Source: Georgfuchsia sp049276455 (GTDB lineage Bacteria; Pseudomonadota; Gammaproteobacteria; Burkholderiales; Rhodocyclaceae). Taken from it: DNA of 64,000 nt. The notes beneath the pieces were generated by a model. It had not been told where the DNA came from, searched no databases, and worked only from the letters and a program-made list of their open reading frames with translations. Made by a program: the position numbers and the translations under genes. Positions 24,843 to 33,259 of this stretch are shown piece by piece. Position 1 is the first letter of the stretch. Every line of letters begins with the position of its first letter. The stretch covers positions 1-64,000 of the forward strand of contig JBASWL010000026.1 in the NCBI GenBank assembly GCA_049276455.1, in the 5' to 3' direction.

Positions 24843-25628
24843 TCACTCGATCAGGAGGCGATCCCGCATCATCTCGATCTGCGCCTGCGTCACTCCCGCA
24901 CTTTGCAGATAGTCGTCGATGCGTCCATTTCTTTCCCCCATCACCGCCAGGGCCTCTTCGAGATAGCGGCTATCCACCCCGACCAATGCCAACGCTACCT
25001 CCTGCGGCGGTTTTGCGGGAGCATAGATCGGTCCCAGCAATTGACCCACATGATGCAGTAACTTTGAACGGTTCTGATACCGGGTCGTTTTCAGGTAATC
25101 CTCAAACACAGCTTCGCGCGACACCCCCAGCGCGAGCAGGATGATCGCGGAAAGTATGCCGGTGCGGTCTTTACCCGCCGAACAATGGAACACCAATGGC
25201 ATCTGGTGCTCGTCGACCAGGGCGGAGAAAAGCGTGGAGACATACTGGGCCAGTATCCCGGGCGCCATACGGTACACACTCGACATCATTGCCTCGGCTC
25301 CCCGCCGAGAAGGATCTTGATGCAGGATTTCAAACAAGCCCGAATGATTGGCACGCAGGTCTGCATTCACCTCCATCAGCACGGTTTGAGGCACGAACTG
25401 CCGCGGCCAGACGGTAGGTTGTCGCTTGCGCTCGTATTCGCTTCTGAGGTCGCAGACCAGCCTCAGACCAAGATGCGACAGATAATCGAAATCCCGTTCG
25501 CTCAGGGCGTGCAAGCCGTCCGAACGGAAGACTCGTCCGCGGCGAACTTTCCGTCCATCGACCGTGGGATAGCCGCCAAGGTCGCGAAAGTTTGGCGCCC
25601 CTTCCAGTCTTGTTTCTGATTTGGTCAT
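24843..25628 (-). CDS. Protein tyrosine/serine phosphatase family protein
   Basis: The 261-residue protein belongs to the Y_phosphatase3/MptpB-like group. The opening GAPNFRDLGGYPTVDGRKVRRGRVFRSDGLH and the catalytic loop VFHCSAGKDRTGILSAI are diagnostic; Cys and Arg of CX5R are intact. Such enzymes hydrolyse phosphotyrosine, phosphoserine or phosphoinositides. No signal peptide is present. Physiological substrate is unknown. It shares strand and short spacing with the helicase gene and may be first in that transcript. Confidence 0.88.
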   Translation of the reverse strand: MTKSETRLEGAPNFRDLGGYPTVDGRKVRRGRVFRSDGLHALSERDFDYLSHLGLRLVCDLRSEYERKRQPTVWPRQFVPQTVLMEVNADLRANHSGLFEILHQDPSRRGAEAMMSSVYRMAPGILAQYVSTLFSALVDEHQMPLVFHCSAGKDRTGILSAIILLALGVSREAVFEDYLKTTRYQNRSKLLHHVGQLLGPIYAPAKPPQEVALALVGVDSRYLEEALAVMGERNGRIDDYLQSAGVTQAQIEMMRDRLLIE

Positions 25629-26058
25629 GCGGAAAACACGTCGAAAAATTAAGGAACAACAATTTTAGTCGTTAGCGAGCAACTGATTTTGTCTTATCTG
25701 AAACTCAGGCGGGTCGCGCCCACCGAGCTGGCATTCGTTCGTCCCGCCGCATGGCGTGCCTGCCGCTTTCACGCACGATTACTCATGGAACCATGATACG
25801 CAATGGCGCCGGTTGCCTATTCATTGGACTGCGCAATGACTGGCTGCCCGATCAAAGGCGCCGCGCCATGCCCGCAAAGTCATCGCCTTGGTTAGCAACC
25901 CCGCTACTTTTTGGAAGGCTTGGATCAGGAAGTCGAGCGCGGGCTCAATGCTGCCCCGGCTCGCCTGCACGACACAAGCGTCGTGCAGGGAAGGCTGCCC
26001 ACTCTCATTATTCCGTATCTCCTCAAGTAGTTTTTTTCCGGCGGTAAGGTTACGTCTC
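25629..26058. other. 430-base stretch without a recognised gene
   Basis: Nothing convincing is encoded here. A leftward frame ending near 25821 contains a helical stretch (DFLIQAFQKVAGLLTKAM) but has no plausible start signal and no match I know. It could be decayed coding sequence between the MFS carrier and the phosphatase gene. Confidence 0.4.
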
Positions 26059-27366
26059 TCATGAGACAAGGTTGGTGGACATCTTGCCAACATCTACAAT
26101 TTTGGGGAGTTTAGGTGGCGTAGCTGCGAATAGCAGAATCCCCGTCGCGAAGCAGAATGCCGCTATAGCGTAAAAGGCATAGATATACGTGCCCTGGGCA
26201 TCGTAGACCAGACCTACCAGCAACGGGGCAGTGGCTGAAAACACGGCACTTACGGGAAGCTGAATTCCCATGGCTGAAGCGAAGCCGCCAGCGCCAAAGT
26301 AATTGGCTGTCATGGCCGACCAGCATACCTGCGACCCGCCATAACCCAAGCCCAGAAATACGCCTAATAGATATACCTCGACCCGGGTGGTTGCGCCTAC
26401 AGCTATGACCACACTCATTCCCGTCAGCAACATCCCGACCAGCCAAACATAGCGAGGCTCAATACGGTCGCAAAGCAAGCCGGCGCCCAGCTTGCCAAAG
26501 ATGCTGGAGAAGGCGAGCGCTCCGAGCGACATTGCCGCGACCACCGGGGTATGGCCGAGATCCTTCAAGTGGGGAACCGCGTGCGATATAAGTGTCACAA
26601 AGGGAATGGAAAAGCCAACGGATGCCAAAATCATCAGCCACATGGCACGGGTTCGTGCAGCCTCCTTGCCCGTCCATGTATCGGGGGTCCGATAAACCGT
26701 TTTCTTCTTGTCACCCCCTTCCGTTGCGATGTCTTCCCTGGTACCGCCGACTGGACCATCCGGATTCTGTCCGTATTCAGCGGGTCCGTTTTTTACAAAG
26801 AGAAGCGATACCAATCCCGCCAGCATGGCAACGCCGGTTACGAAGTACCAGCCCACGCGCCAGTTACCTTGGGCAGCCGCGATAATCTTCGCCATCAAGG
26901 GAGACACCACGAATCCGCCGATTCCGACTGAGGCAAGAACGATCGAGAGTGCAAAAGCCCGCCTTCTTACAAACCACTGGGCTGCGCACGTCTGTACGGG
27001 TAGATAAGTACTGGTGAGGGCCACCCCGATGATGACCCCATAGGCCACGACAAATTGCCAACCCTGGGTTACCCACTGGGAGAGAATGAAAGCGCCGAGC
27101 GCGTGAAACATGCAACCAATGAACAATGTCCGGCGCGCACCGATCCGGTTGACAACCAGGGCCGTTACCGGAGAGAAGAGGCCATTTATCAGCAAGAGAA
27201 CCGTGACACCAAGACCGAGCATGCCGCGGCCCATGTCCAGTTCCTTCAACATTTGCGCGTTGATGATGCCGCCACCATAAAATGGAAGCCCCATATTGAC
27301 AAAATACACCACCCACAGCGCTGCGAGTACTTGCCAGCCGAAAAACGCCCCCTTTTTCTGTTTCAT
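26059..27366 (-). CDS. MFS transporter, oxalate/formate-antiporter-like (OFA)
   Basis: The 435-residue carrier has twelve membrane helices and opens GAFFGWQVLAALWVVYFVNMGLPFYGGG, a pattern shared by OFA and monocarboxylate-type MFS proteins. Loop 2-3 reads VNRIGARRTLFIG, and the central loop is polar and acidic (about residues 205-240). Helix 10 region GLGYGGSQVCWSAMTANYFG is also typical. Likely substrates are small carboxylates; I cannot narrow this. It has GAGGGGGAAAA before the ATG and stands alone. Confidence 0.85.
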   Translation of the reverse strand: MKQKKGAFFGWQVLAALWVVYFVNMGLPFYGGGIINAQMLKELDMGRGMLGLGVTVLLLINGLFSPVTALVVNRIGARRTLFIGCMFHALGAFILSQWVTQGWQFVVAYGVIIGVALTSTYLPVQTCAAQWFVRRRAFALSIVLASVGIGGFVVSPLMAKIIAAAQGNWRVGWYFVTGVAMLAGLVSLLFVKNGPAEYGQNPDGPVGGTREDIATEGGDKKKTVYRTPDTWTGKEAARTRAMWLMILASVGFSIPFVTLISHAVPHLKDLGHTPVVAAMSLGALAFSSIFGKLGAGLLCDRIEPRYVWLVGMLLTGMSVVIAVGATTRVEVYLLGVFLGLGYGGSQVCWSAMTANYFGAGGFASAMGIQLPVSAVFSATAPLLVGLVYDAQGTYIYAFYAIAAFCFATGILLFAATPPKLPKIVDVGKMSTNLVS

Positions 27367-27825
27367 TGTATTTTCCCCCTCGACACTTCACTCAAGATGC
27401 GCAATCGTACGGGAAATTCAGGATTCCGGGAAAACGATTTTCGTGTAGCCATTTGATTCTTGAAATGAACTTTGCCGACGTTGGCAGAATGCACTTGTTG
27501 GGAATGGCGATTTTCGGCGCTCCCATTGCCATCGATCTCATCAGGCTGCCGCGACGGATCTAATCCGAGGGAAACGCAGGCATTTTTGTTCGAGCGAAGT
27601 TTTTTGGAGGCTGCCCTGCTGGAGACGTCGAGCTATCAGGTAACTCTGCGCTGCCCCCAAGCTTGGTAGCAGTTTGATTTGGAGTCCGAGGGTTGAATCA
27701 TAGCTGACGGTTGCTGATGCGCAGTGTCGCCTGCGAGCAGGCGACCAAGGTACCGTTCAGATTGCCCATCACGTCTTTCTTAAGTTAAGGAATGGCTGCG
27801 GACGATAATATGATAAATTAATATA
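27367..27825. other. 459-base stretch without a recognised gene
   Basis: The sequence between the MFS gene and the end of glmM holds no gene I can support. A short rightward frame starting near 27464 encodes about 30 residues (MNFADVGRMHLLG...) without a ribosome-binding site. The last 40 bases before glmM are very AT-rich with imperfect symmetry, which may be part of the glmM 3' end. Confidence 0.45.
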
Positions 27826-29184
27826 TTATGCAGCTACAGCATCACGGACTACCACCGCAATCGCCTCCGCATATGAGTTAACGGCTTGGGCGTCCGGGCC
27901 TTCAACCATAACGCGCAGCAGCGGTTCAGTGCCGGAGGGGCGCAGCAGCACCCGGCCCCGGCCATCCAGTTCACGTTCGACGGAAGCAACAGCCGATTGA
28001 ATCGCAGAGTTCCCTTTCCAGTCGAAGTTTGGTGAAGTGAAACGTACGTTGACCAGTTTTTGCGGATACATGTTGAGGTCGGCACATGCCTGCATCAGCG
28101 TCTCCTTGCGCGAACGAAGGGCTGCCAGTACTTGCAGTGATGAGACAATGCCGTCGCCGGTGCCGTGCTTGTCAAGACAGATGATGTGGCCCGAGTTTTC
28201 GCCGCCCAGCAACCAGCCCTTCTCCTGCATCAATTCCAACACATAGCGATCACCGACCTTGGCTCGGGCAAATGGAATCCCGAGTCTTCCCAGTGCATGC
28301 TCGAAACCGAGATTGCTCATCAGGGTTCCTGCGATGCCTGCGACGGCTGCAGCCTGCTGACGATGCCGCGCGATCACATAGAGCAATTGGTCGCCATCGT
28401 AGAGGATGCCTTTCGCATCGGCCATCAGCAAACGATCGCCATCACCATCGAGCGCAATGCCGATATCAGCCTCCGCCTCAACCACTGCGCGGCGCAGCGT
28501 GTACGGTGCGGTAGCGCCAACATCGTCGTTGATATTGAGACCGTTGGGTGCAACACCTATGGAAATGACTTCGGCGCCCAGTTCGTGGAAGACCTTCGGC
28601 GCAATGTGATAAGTCGCACCGTGGGCGCAGTCAAGGGCAATGCGCAGGCCACGCAAATCCAGCTCGGCGGGAAAAGTGCTTTTGCAGAATTCGATATAAC
28701 GTCCGGCGGCATCGTCTATGCGGCGCGCCTTGCCGAGCCGAGCCGATTCCATGCAAACCATTGGCACTTCCAGCCGCGCCTCGATCTCAAGTTCCACTGC
28801 ATCTGCAAGTTTGACGCCTTGGGCAGAAAAAAACTTTATGCCATTATCTTGATATGGATTGTGCGAGGCGGAGATGACCACACCTGCCTGCAGACGCAAC
28901 GCACGTGTGAGATAAGCAACAGCCGGTGTCGGCATAGGTCCGACCAGGCAAACATCCACACCTGCGGCAGCAAAGCCCGCTTCCAGCGCGGCTTCCAACA
29001 TGTAACCCGAGATACGCGTGTCCTTGCCGATCAACACTGCCGGATTATCTCCAGCAGGCAAATGCTCGCGAGCCACCAGCGTAGCGCCGGCCGCATAGCC
29101 GAGACGCATGATGAAATCCGGCGTTATGGGGGCCTGCCCCACTTCGCCACGCACGCCATCGGTGCCGAAATATTTACGACTCAT
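27826..29184 (-). CDS. glmM: Phosphoglucosamine mutase
   Basis: GlmM converts glucosamine-6-phosphate to glucosamine-1-phosphate for UDP-GlcNAc and thus peptidoglycan and LPS. The 452-residue protein starts SRKYFGTDGVRGEVG, carries the phosphoserine loop GVVISASHNPYQDNGIKFF, the metal site GIALDGDGDRLLMAD, and the sugar loop GGENSGHIICLDKHGTGDGI. RPSGTEPLLRVMVEG closes the phosphate-binding domain. The start at 29184 overlaps the folP stop by 11 bases; longer upstream readings run through folP. The folP-glmM order downstream of ftsH is the common gammaproteobacterial and betaproteobacterial arrangement. Confidence 0.97.
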   Translation of the reverse strand: MSRKYFGTDGVRGEVGQAPITPDFIMRLGYAAGATLVAREHLPAGDNPAVLIGKDTRISGYMLEAALEAGFAAAGVDVCLVGPMPTPAVAYLTRALRLQAGVVISASHNPYQDNGIKFFSAQGVKLADAVELEIEARLEVPMVCMESARLGKARRIDDAAGRYIEFCKSTFPAELDLRGLRIALDCAHGATYHIAPKVFHELGAEVISIGVAPNGLNINDDVGATAPYTLRRAVVEAEADIGIALDGDGDRLLMADAKGILYDGDQLLYVIARHRQQAAAVAGIAGTLMSNLGFEHALGRLGIPFARAKVGDRYVLELMQEKGWLLGGENSGHIICLDKHGTGDGIVSSLQVLAALRSRKETLMQACADLNMYPQKLVNVRFTSPNFDWKGNSAIQSAVASVERELDGRGRVLLRPSGTEPLLRVMVEGPDAQAVNSYAEAIAVVVRDAVAA

Positions 29185-30037
29185 TTTTAGAATTCTCCAA
29201 TGTGTTCCATATTGCCAGCGCATCACGCGTTGCCGCAACATCGTGCACTCGCAGGATGTTGGCACCGCGCGCGACCGAGAGCATAGCAGCCGCAATGCTC
29301 GCATACACACGCTCACCTGTTGCACGGCCGGTAAGCATGCCCAGCATCGACTTTCGCGACAAACCGACCATCAGCGGCAAACCGGGCACGCACAGTTCGT
29401 CAAGACTGCGCAGCAGCGCAATATTCTGTTCCAGCGTCTTGCCAAAACCGAATCCAGGATCAACCACGATACGCTCCAGGCCGAACCCAGTCGCCTCGGC
29501 AGCGGCGACACGTTGCGCTAGAAACTCGGCGACCTCACTGACAACATCCACATAGTGCGGCGCCTGCTGCATGATGCCGGGATTGCCTTGCATGTGCATC
29601 AGACAAACGGCAGCCCGGCTCGCGGCGACCAGTTCAAGCGCACCGCTTGCTTGTAGTGCATTGATGTCGTTGATCATGTCGACGCCAATCGCAAGAGCCG
29701 ACTGCATGACTTCGGGCTTTGCCGTATCAACTGACAGGGGCACTCCGCAATGGAGCAGGCCTTCAAGCACCGGCAATATGCGAGCCTCCTCCAGCGCTGC
29801 GGATACTGGAGCAGCACCTGGACGCGAGGATTCGGCACCAATATCGAGAATGTGCGCCCCCTCTTCGACCATGCGTAGCCCGTGCTCAATGGCGCGCTGG
29901 GTGTCACCGTGCAAACCGTCACCGGAAAAGGAATCGTCGGTGAGATTGATGATGCCCATGATTTGCGGATAACGCAGACTCAGCACATGGCGACCGCAAT
30001 GCAGGCACAGATCCTTCTTTTCAGTTTCGGAGCTCAT
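29174..30037 (-). CDS. folP: Dihydropteroate synthase
   Basis: FolP condenses p-aminobenzoate with the pterin pyrophosphate in folate synthesis and is the sulfonamide target. The 287-residue protein shows PQIMGIINLTDDSFSGDG, the diagnostic pterin-binding start, then HILDIGAESSRPGA, PLSVDTAKPEV, MINDINAL, and ERIVVDPGFGFGKTLEQN followed by GLSRKSMLG. The N-terminus includes a Cys pair (LCLHCGRH) ahead of the barrel. It lies between ftsH and glmM, but the small membrane-peptide gene on the opposite strand interrupts the usual ftsH-folP continuity. Confidence 0.97.
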   Translation of the reverse strand: MSSETEKKDLCLHCGRHVLSLRYPQIMGIINLTDDSFSGDGLHGDTQRAIEHGLRMVEEGAHILDIGAESSRPGAAPVSAALEEARILPVLEGLLHCGVPLSVDTAKPEVMQSALAIGVDMINDINALQASGALELVAASRAAVCLMHMQGNPGIMQQAPHYVDVVSEVAEFLAQRVAAAEATGFGLERIVVDPGFGFGKTLEQNIALLRSLDELCVPGLPLMVGLSRKSMLGMLTGRATGERVYASIAAAMLSVARGANILRVHDVAATRDALAIWNTLENSKNES

Positions 30038-30352
30038 ATCATTATCCGAAGTCGTTGAGAGGTGTTCCTTTGATTGATCGCAGTATCTTCTCCCAAGAAG
30101 TAATAATGAATGGTGGCAGGAATCAGATCATACGGTTTGTGCACCGCAGTAACAGCGATGCCTGCAGCCTGACCTAACTTGGCTTTGAGCTGCATCAATA
30201 AAGCGAATAATATTTTATTTAACTTTGTAACCACATGAATTAATTAAATTATTTATTGAATTAATTTTTGTGCCGCGCAGCAAAATCCTTTGACTTGACC
30301 GATAGTGCTCAAGTAAAATTGAGCCACGATTATCACTTTAATAGGAAAAATC
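30038..30352. other. AT-rich intergenic region between folP and the small peptide gene
   Basis: The 315 bases become strongly AT-rich toward 30230-30275, with GAATTAATT appearing twice. This could act as an UP-like element for the promoter at 30290-30319. A short leftward frame (30234-30034) overlapping the folP start lacks a ribosome-binding site and is not supported. Confidence 0.5.
30290..30324 (+). promoter_or_regulatory. Sigma-70-type promoter with overlapping palindrome
   Basis: TTGACT (30290-30295) and TAAAAT (30314-30319) are separated by 18 bases, a good housekeeping promoter driving the 28-codon gene. A perfect inverted repeat GCTCAA-N6-TTGAGC (30307-30324) spans the -10 hexamer, so a repressor could sit there. 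A second TTGACC at 30295 followed by CTCAAGTA recalls iron-sulfur-type IscR sites, but weakly. Confidence 0.6.
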
Positions 30353-30439
30353 ATGAGCATTAATTATCTGGTCCCGTTGGCTGTAATGGCAATAGTTGTA
30401 GTTTGCTGGTTCGCGGGTTCGCAATCGAAAAGCAAATAA
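30353..30439 (+). CDS. Small single-helix membrane peptide, 28 codons
   Basis: The frame encodes MSINYLVPLAVMAIVVVCWF followed by AGSQSKSK. It is one hydrophobic helix of about 17 residues with a short polar, positively charged tail. The ATG follows AATAGGAAAAATC, a weak but adequate ribosome-binding site. A sigma-70 promoter lies just upstream and a strong terminator 60 bases downstream, so it forms its own transcription unit between folP and ftsH, which are transcribed the other way. I know no named family. It could be a regulatory or stress membrane peptide; expression is unproven. Confidence 0.55.
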   Translation: MSINYLVPLAVMAIVVVCWFAGSQSKSK

Positions 30440-30497
30440 GGCTGCCGTTTAGTCCTGCTGGTAAAACCAGAACTGCAAGACCCATAATACGGGTAAT

Positions 30498-30530
30498 AAA
30501 AAAGGCCGCCTACCTGAGCGGCCTTTTTAT
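30498..30530. terminator. Bidirectional intrinsic terminator
   Basis: The hairpin AAAAAGGCCGC-loop-GCGGCCTTTTT has a GC-rich stem with an A-tract on one side and a T-tract on the other. It can end the rightward small-peptide transcript and the leftward ftsH transcript, whose stop lies 17 bases away. Confidence 0.85.
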
Positions 30531-30546
30531 TTGTATGCGCATTAAT

Positions 30547-32436
30547 TCAAGCAGGCGCCGTGGCACTTGGCGCCTCGCCGGGCGTGCTACTACCACTATC
30601 CACCGACGTGTTGGGTGGTGCAGCGCTCGGTTTTGGTGGGCGTGGAGGCTTGCCTGCCATGATGTCGTTGAGCTGCTCGGCATCGAGCGTTTCCCATTCC
30701 AGCAAAGCGGTCGCCATGATTTCGATCTTTTCGCGGTTTTCCTCAATTATCTTGCGCGCAACCACATATTGCTGATCAATGATGCGGCGAATCTCTTCAT
30801 CCACCTGTCTCATGGTCGCTTCGGAGACGTTCTGGTGGTTGGTCACTGAACGGCCGAGGAACACTTCTCCTTCATTCTCGGCATAGACCATCGGCCCCAG
30901 CGCGTCGCTCATCCCCCACTGGGTGACCATGCTGCGCGCAATTCCGGTGGCGCGTTCGAAGTCATTGGAAGCGCCGGTGGTCATCTGGTGCATGAACACC
31001 TCTTCAGCAATGCGCCCGCCGAAGAGCACCGCGATGGTTTGCAGCAAGCGTTCCTTGTCCTGGCTGTAACGATCGCCCTCCGGCAATTGCATGGTCACGC
31101 CCAGCGCACGGCCGCGCGGAATGATGGTGACCTTGTGTACCGGATCAGTCTTGGCCAGCGACTTGGCGACCATCACATGACCAGACTCGTGATAAGCCGT
31201 ATTGCGTCGCTCTTCTTCCGGCATCACCACCGAACGCCGCGCGCTGCCCATGATGATCTTGTCCTTGGCCTGCTCGAAATCGTCCATGTCCACAAGGCGC
31301 TTGTTCTGGCGCGCGGCAAACAGGGCCGCTTCATTTACCAGGTTGGCAAGATCAGCGCCAGCAAAGCCGGGGCAGCCACGGGCAATGATGTCCGCCTTGA
31401 CGTCGGGGGCGATCGGCACCTTGCGCATATGCACCAGCAGAATCTGTTCGCGGCCGCGCACGTCGGGCAGCGGCACCACCACCTGGCGATCAAAGCGGCC
31501 AGGACGTAGCAGCGCAGGATCGAGCACGTCAGGACGGTTGGTGGCAGCTATGACGATGACGCCCGAGGTGCCTTCGAAACCGTCCATCTCGACCAGCAAC
31601 TGATTCAGCGTCTGCTCGCGCTCGTCATTGCCACCACCGAGACCCGCGCCACGCTGACGTCCCACTGCATCGATTTCATCGATAAAGACAATGCAGGGCG
31701 ATTGTTTCTTGGCATTCTCGAACATGTCGCGCACGCGCGCGGCACCGACACCCACGAACATCTCGACGAAGTCAGAACCTGAAATCGAGAAAAAAGGTAC
31801 TTTCGCCTCGCCCGCGATGGCCTTGGCCAGCAGCGTCTTGCCTGTCCCAGGTGAGCCGACCATCAATACGCCGCGCGGAATACGCCCCCCCAGCTTCTGG
31901 AATTTGGCAGGATCGCGCAAGAAGTCGACCAATTCGGATACTTCCTCCTTGGCCTCATCGCAGCCTGCGACATCGGCGAAGGTAACGATGTTGGAGCTTT
32001 CATCCATGAGTTTTGCCTTGCTCTTGCCAAACGAGAAAGCCCCACCGCGCCCACCGCCCTGCATCTGGCGCATGAAAAAAATCCAGACCCCGATCAACAA
32101 CAGCATAGGGAACCAGGAAATAAACAAACTGGCGAGGAAGGACTGCTCCTCCTCCGGTTTTGCAACAATCTTGACGTTGTACTTGAGCAGGTCAGACACC
32201 AACCACAGATCGGGAGGCGAATACGATGTGATCTTCTTGCCGTCGTTGGTTATTGCCTCAAGCTGACGACCCTGAATTGTCACCTTGGCGACGTGCCCCT
32301 GCTTGACCTCGTCGAGAAACTCCGAGTACTCGACCGATCCCAGTGCCGCCTGTCGCGAATTGAACTGGTTGAACACAGTCATCAGCACAATGCCGATGAC
32401 CAACCAGATCGCTACATTCTTGAACATGTTATTCAA
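30547..32436 (-). CDS. ftsH: ATP-dependent zinc metalloprotease FtsH
   Basis: FtsH is the inner-membrane AAA+ protease that degrades LpxC, sigma-32 and misassembled membrane proteins. The 629-residue protein has two N-terminal helices flanking a periplasmic domain, Walker A VGSPGTGKTLLAKAI, Walker B CIVFIDEIDAVGRQRG, the SRH arginine region RPDVLDPALLRPGRFDRQ, and the zinc motif HESGH. The C-terminal tail is Pro- and Ala-rich (about 40 residues). The TTG at 32436 has a well-spaced AGAGAGG; an ATG three codons inside is the alternative. It follows rlmE, the conserved order. Confidence 0.98.
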   Translation of the reverse strand: MNNMFKNVAIWLVIGIVLMTVFNQFNSRQAALGSVEYSEFLDEVKQGHVAKVTIQGRQLEAITNDGKKITSYSPPDLWLVSDLLKYNVKIVAKPEEEQSFLASLFISWFPMLLLIGVWIFFMRQMQGGGRGGAFSFGKSKAKLMDESSNIVTFADVAGCDEAKEEVSELVDFLRDPAKFQKLGGRIPRGVLMVGSPGTGKTLLAKAIAGEAKVPFFSISGSDFVEMFVGVGAARVRDMFENAKKQSPCIVFIDEIDAVGRQRGAGLGGGNDEREQTLNQLLVEMDGFEGTSGVIVIAATNRPDVLDPALLRPGRFDRQVVVPLPDVRGREQILLVHMRKVPIAPDVKADIIARGCPGFAGADLANLVNEAALFAARQNKRLVDMDDFEQAKDKIIMGSARRSVVMPEEERRNTAYHESGHVMVAKSLAKTDPVHKVTIIPRGRALGVTMQLPEGDRYSQDKERLLQTIAVLFGGRIAEEVFMHQMTTGASNDFERATGIARSMVTQWGMSDALGPMVYAENEGEVFLGRSVTNHQNVSEATMRQVDEEIRRIIDQQYVVARKIIEENREKIEIMATALLEWETLDAEQLNDIMAGKPPRPPKPSAAPPNTSVDSGSSTPGEAPSATAPA

Positions 32437-32510
32437 CTTAATTGCCTCTCTTCCCGATTCGCGGGATGGTCAACCATTTTAGGCTTGATTCAAATGCGTC
32501 GCAAATTACC

Positions 32511-33161
32511 CTAGGCTGCTTGCAGACGTTTGTTGCGTGCCAGCAAAAACATTTCCGGGCTGCGGTCGCGCGAGGCTGCCGGCTTGCGCATGTGGATGAT
32601 CTCGAAGTCCTGCTTTACTGCTTCGCGCAATTCGGTGAAACCACTACCCTGGAACACTTTCATCAACATGGCGCCGCCTGGCTTCAGGTGTATGCGAGCA
32701 AATTCCAGCGCCAATTCGGCCAGATGCGCTGCTCGCGCCTGATCGGCTGCAGCAATACCCGATATATTGGGGGCCATATCGGATAAAACAAGGTCTATCG
32801 TGCGGCCGGCAAGCTGCTTTTCCAATATGCGCAGCACGGCATCTTCACGGAAATCGCCCTGAATGAACTCGACACCCGGGACAGGATCCATCTCCAGCAA
32901 ATCCAGCGCGATGAGTCTTCCGCCGGGCTGGATGCGCTTTGCCGCATACTGGCACCAACTGCCTGGGGCAGCGCCAAGGTCGACCACGGTCATGCCGGGC
33001 TTGAGCAACTTGTCCTTGGCATCGATCTCGGACAATTTGAACACGGCGCGCGAACGCCAGCCTTCGGCATTGGCCTTCTGCACAAAATGGTCATTGACGT
33101 GTTCCTGCATCCAGTTTTTCTTTGGATGGTGTTTTTTTGTCGCGCTGTTGCCGAGTTTCAT
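32511..33161 (-). CDS. rlmE: 23S rRNA 2'-O-ribose methyltransferase RlmE
   Basis: RlmE (FtsJ/RrmJ) methylates U2552 in the peptidyl-transferase A-loop. The sequence has the basic start KKHHPKKNWMQEHVNDHFVQKA, catalytic Lys in SRAVFKLSEID, GMTVVDLGAAPGSWCQYAA (motif I), LVLSDMAPNISG with the catalytic Asp, and PGGAMLMKVFQG with the second Lys. The ATG at 33161 gives the usual N-terminus and 216 residues. It is cotranscribed with ftsH. In related genomes yhbY lies just upstream in divergent orientation; here a large module intervenes. Confidence 0.97.
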   Translation of the reverse strand: MKLGNSATKKHHPKKNWMQEHVNDHFVQKANAEGWRSRAVFKLSEIDAKDKLLKPGMTVVDLGAAPGSWCQYAAKRIQPGGRLIALDLLEMDPVPGVEFIQGDFREDAVLRILEKQLAGRTIDLVLSDMAPNISGIAAADQARAAHLAELALEFARIHLKPGGAMLMKVFQGSGFTELREAVKQDFEIIHMRKPAASRDRSPEMFLLARNKRLQAA

Positions 33162-33201
33162 CGCGTTAATATGCCATATCAAAAGCAAAATGATTCACAC
33201 A

Positions 33202-33237
33202 AAACAACAAGCCCCGCATTTGCGGGGCTTGTTGTTT
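33202..33237 (-). terminator. Strong intrinsic terminator of the giant FecR-domain gene
   Basis: A perfect 16-base-pair stem (AAACAACAAGCCCCGC and its complement) encloses the four-base loop ATTT. Read leftward it ends in TTGTTGTTTTG, giving a U-rich tail. It lies 23 bases past the stop of the giant gene and isolates that transcript from rlmE-ftsH. Confidence 0.88.
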
Positions 33238-33259
33238 ATTCCGTTTCACCAACCTGTGT

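Noticed and set aside
25751..26047. Rightward open frame between the phosphatase and the MFS gene
   Set aside because: Composition is Arg-, Pro- and Ser-rich with no start signal; it reads as chance.
27796..27836. AT-rich symmetric sequence after glmM as a terminator
   Set aside because: The stem is weak and lacks a T-run in the direction of glmM.
30034..30234. Short leftward frame overlapping the folP start
   Set aside because: GTG start without ribosome-binding site, AT-rich low-complexity beginning, and no recognisable sequence.
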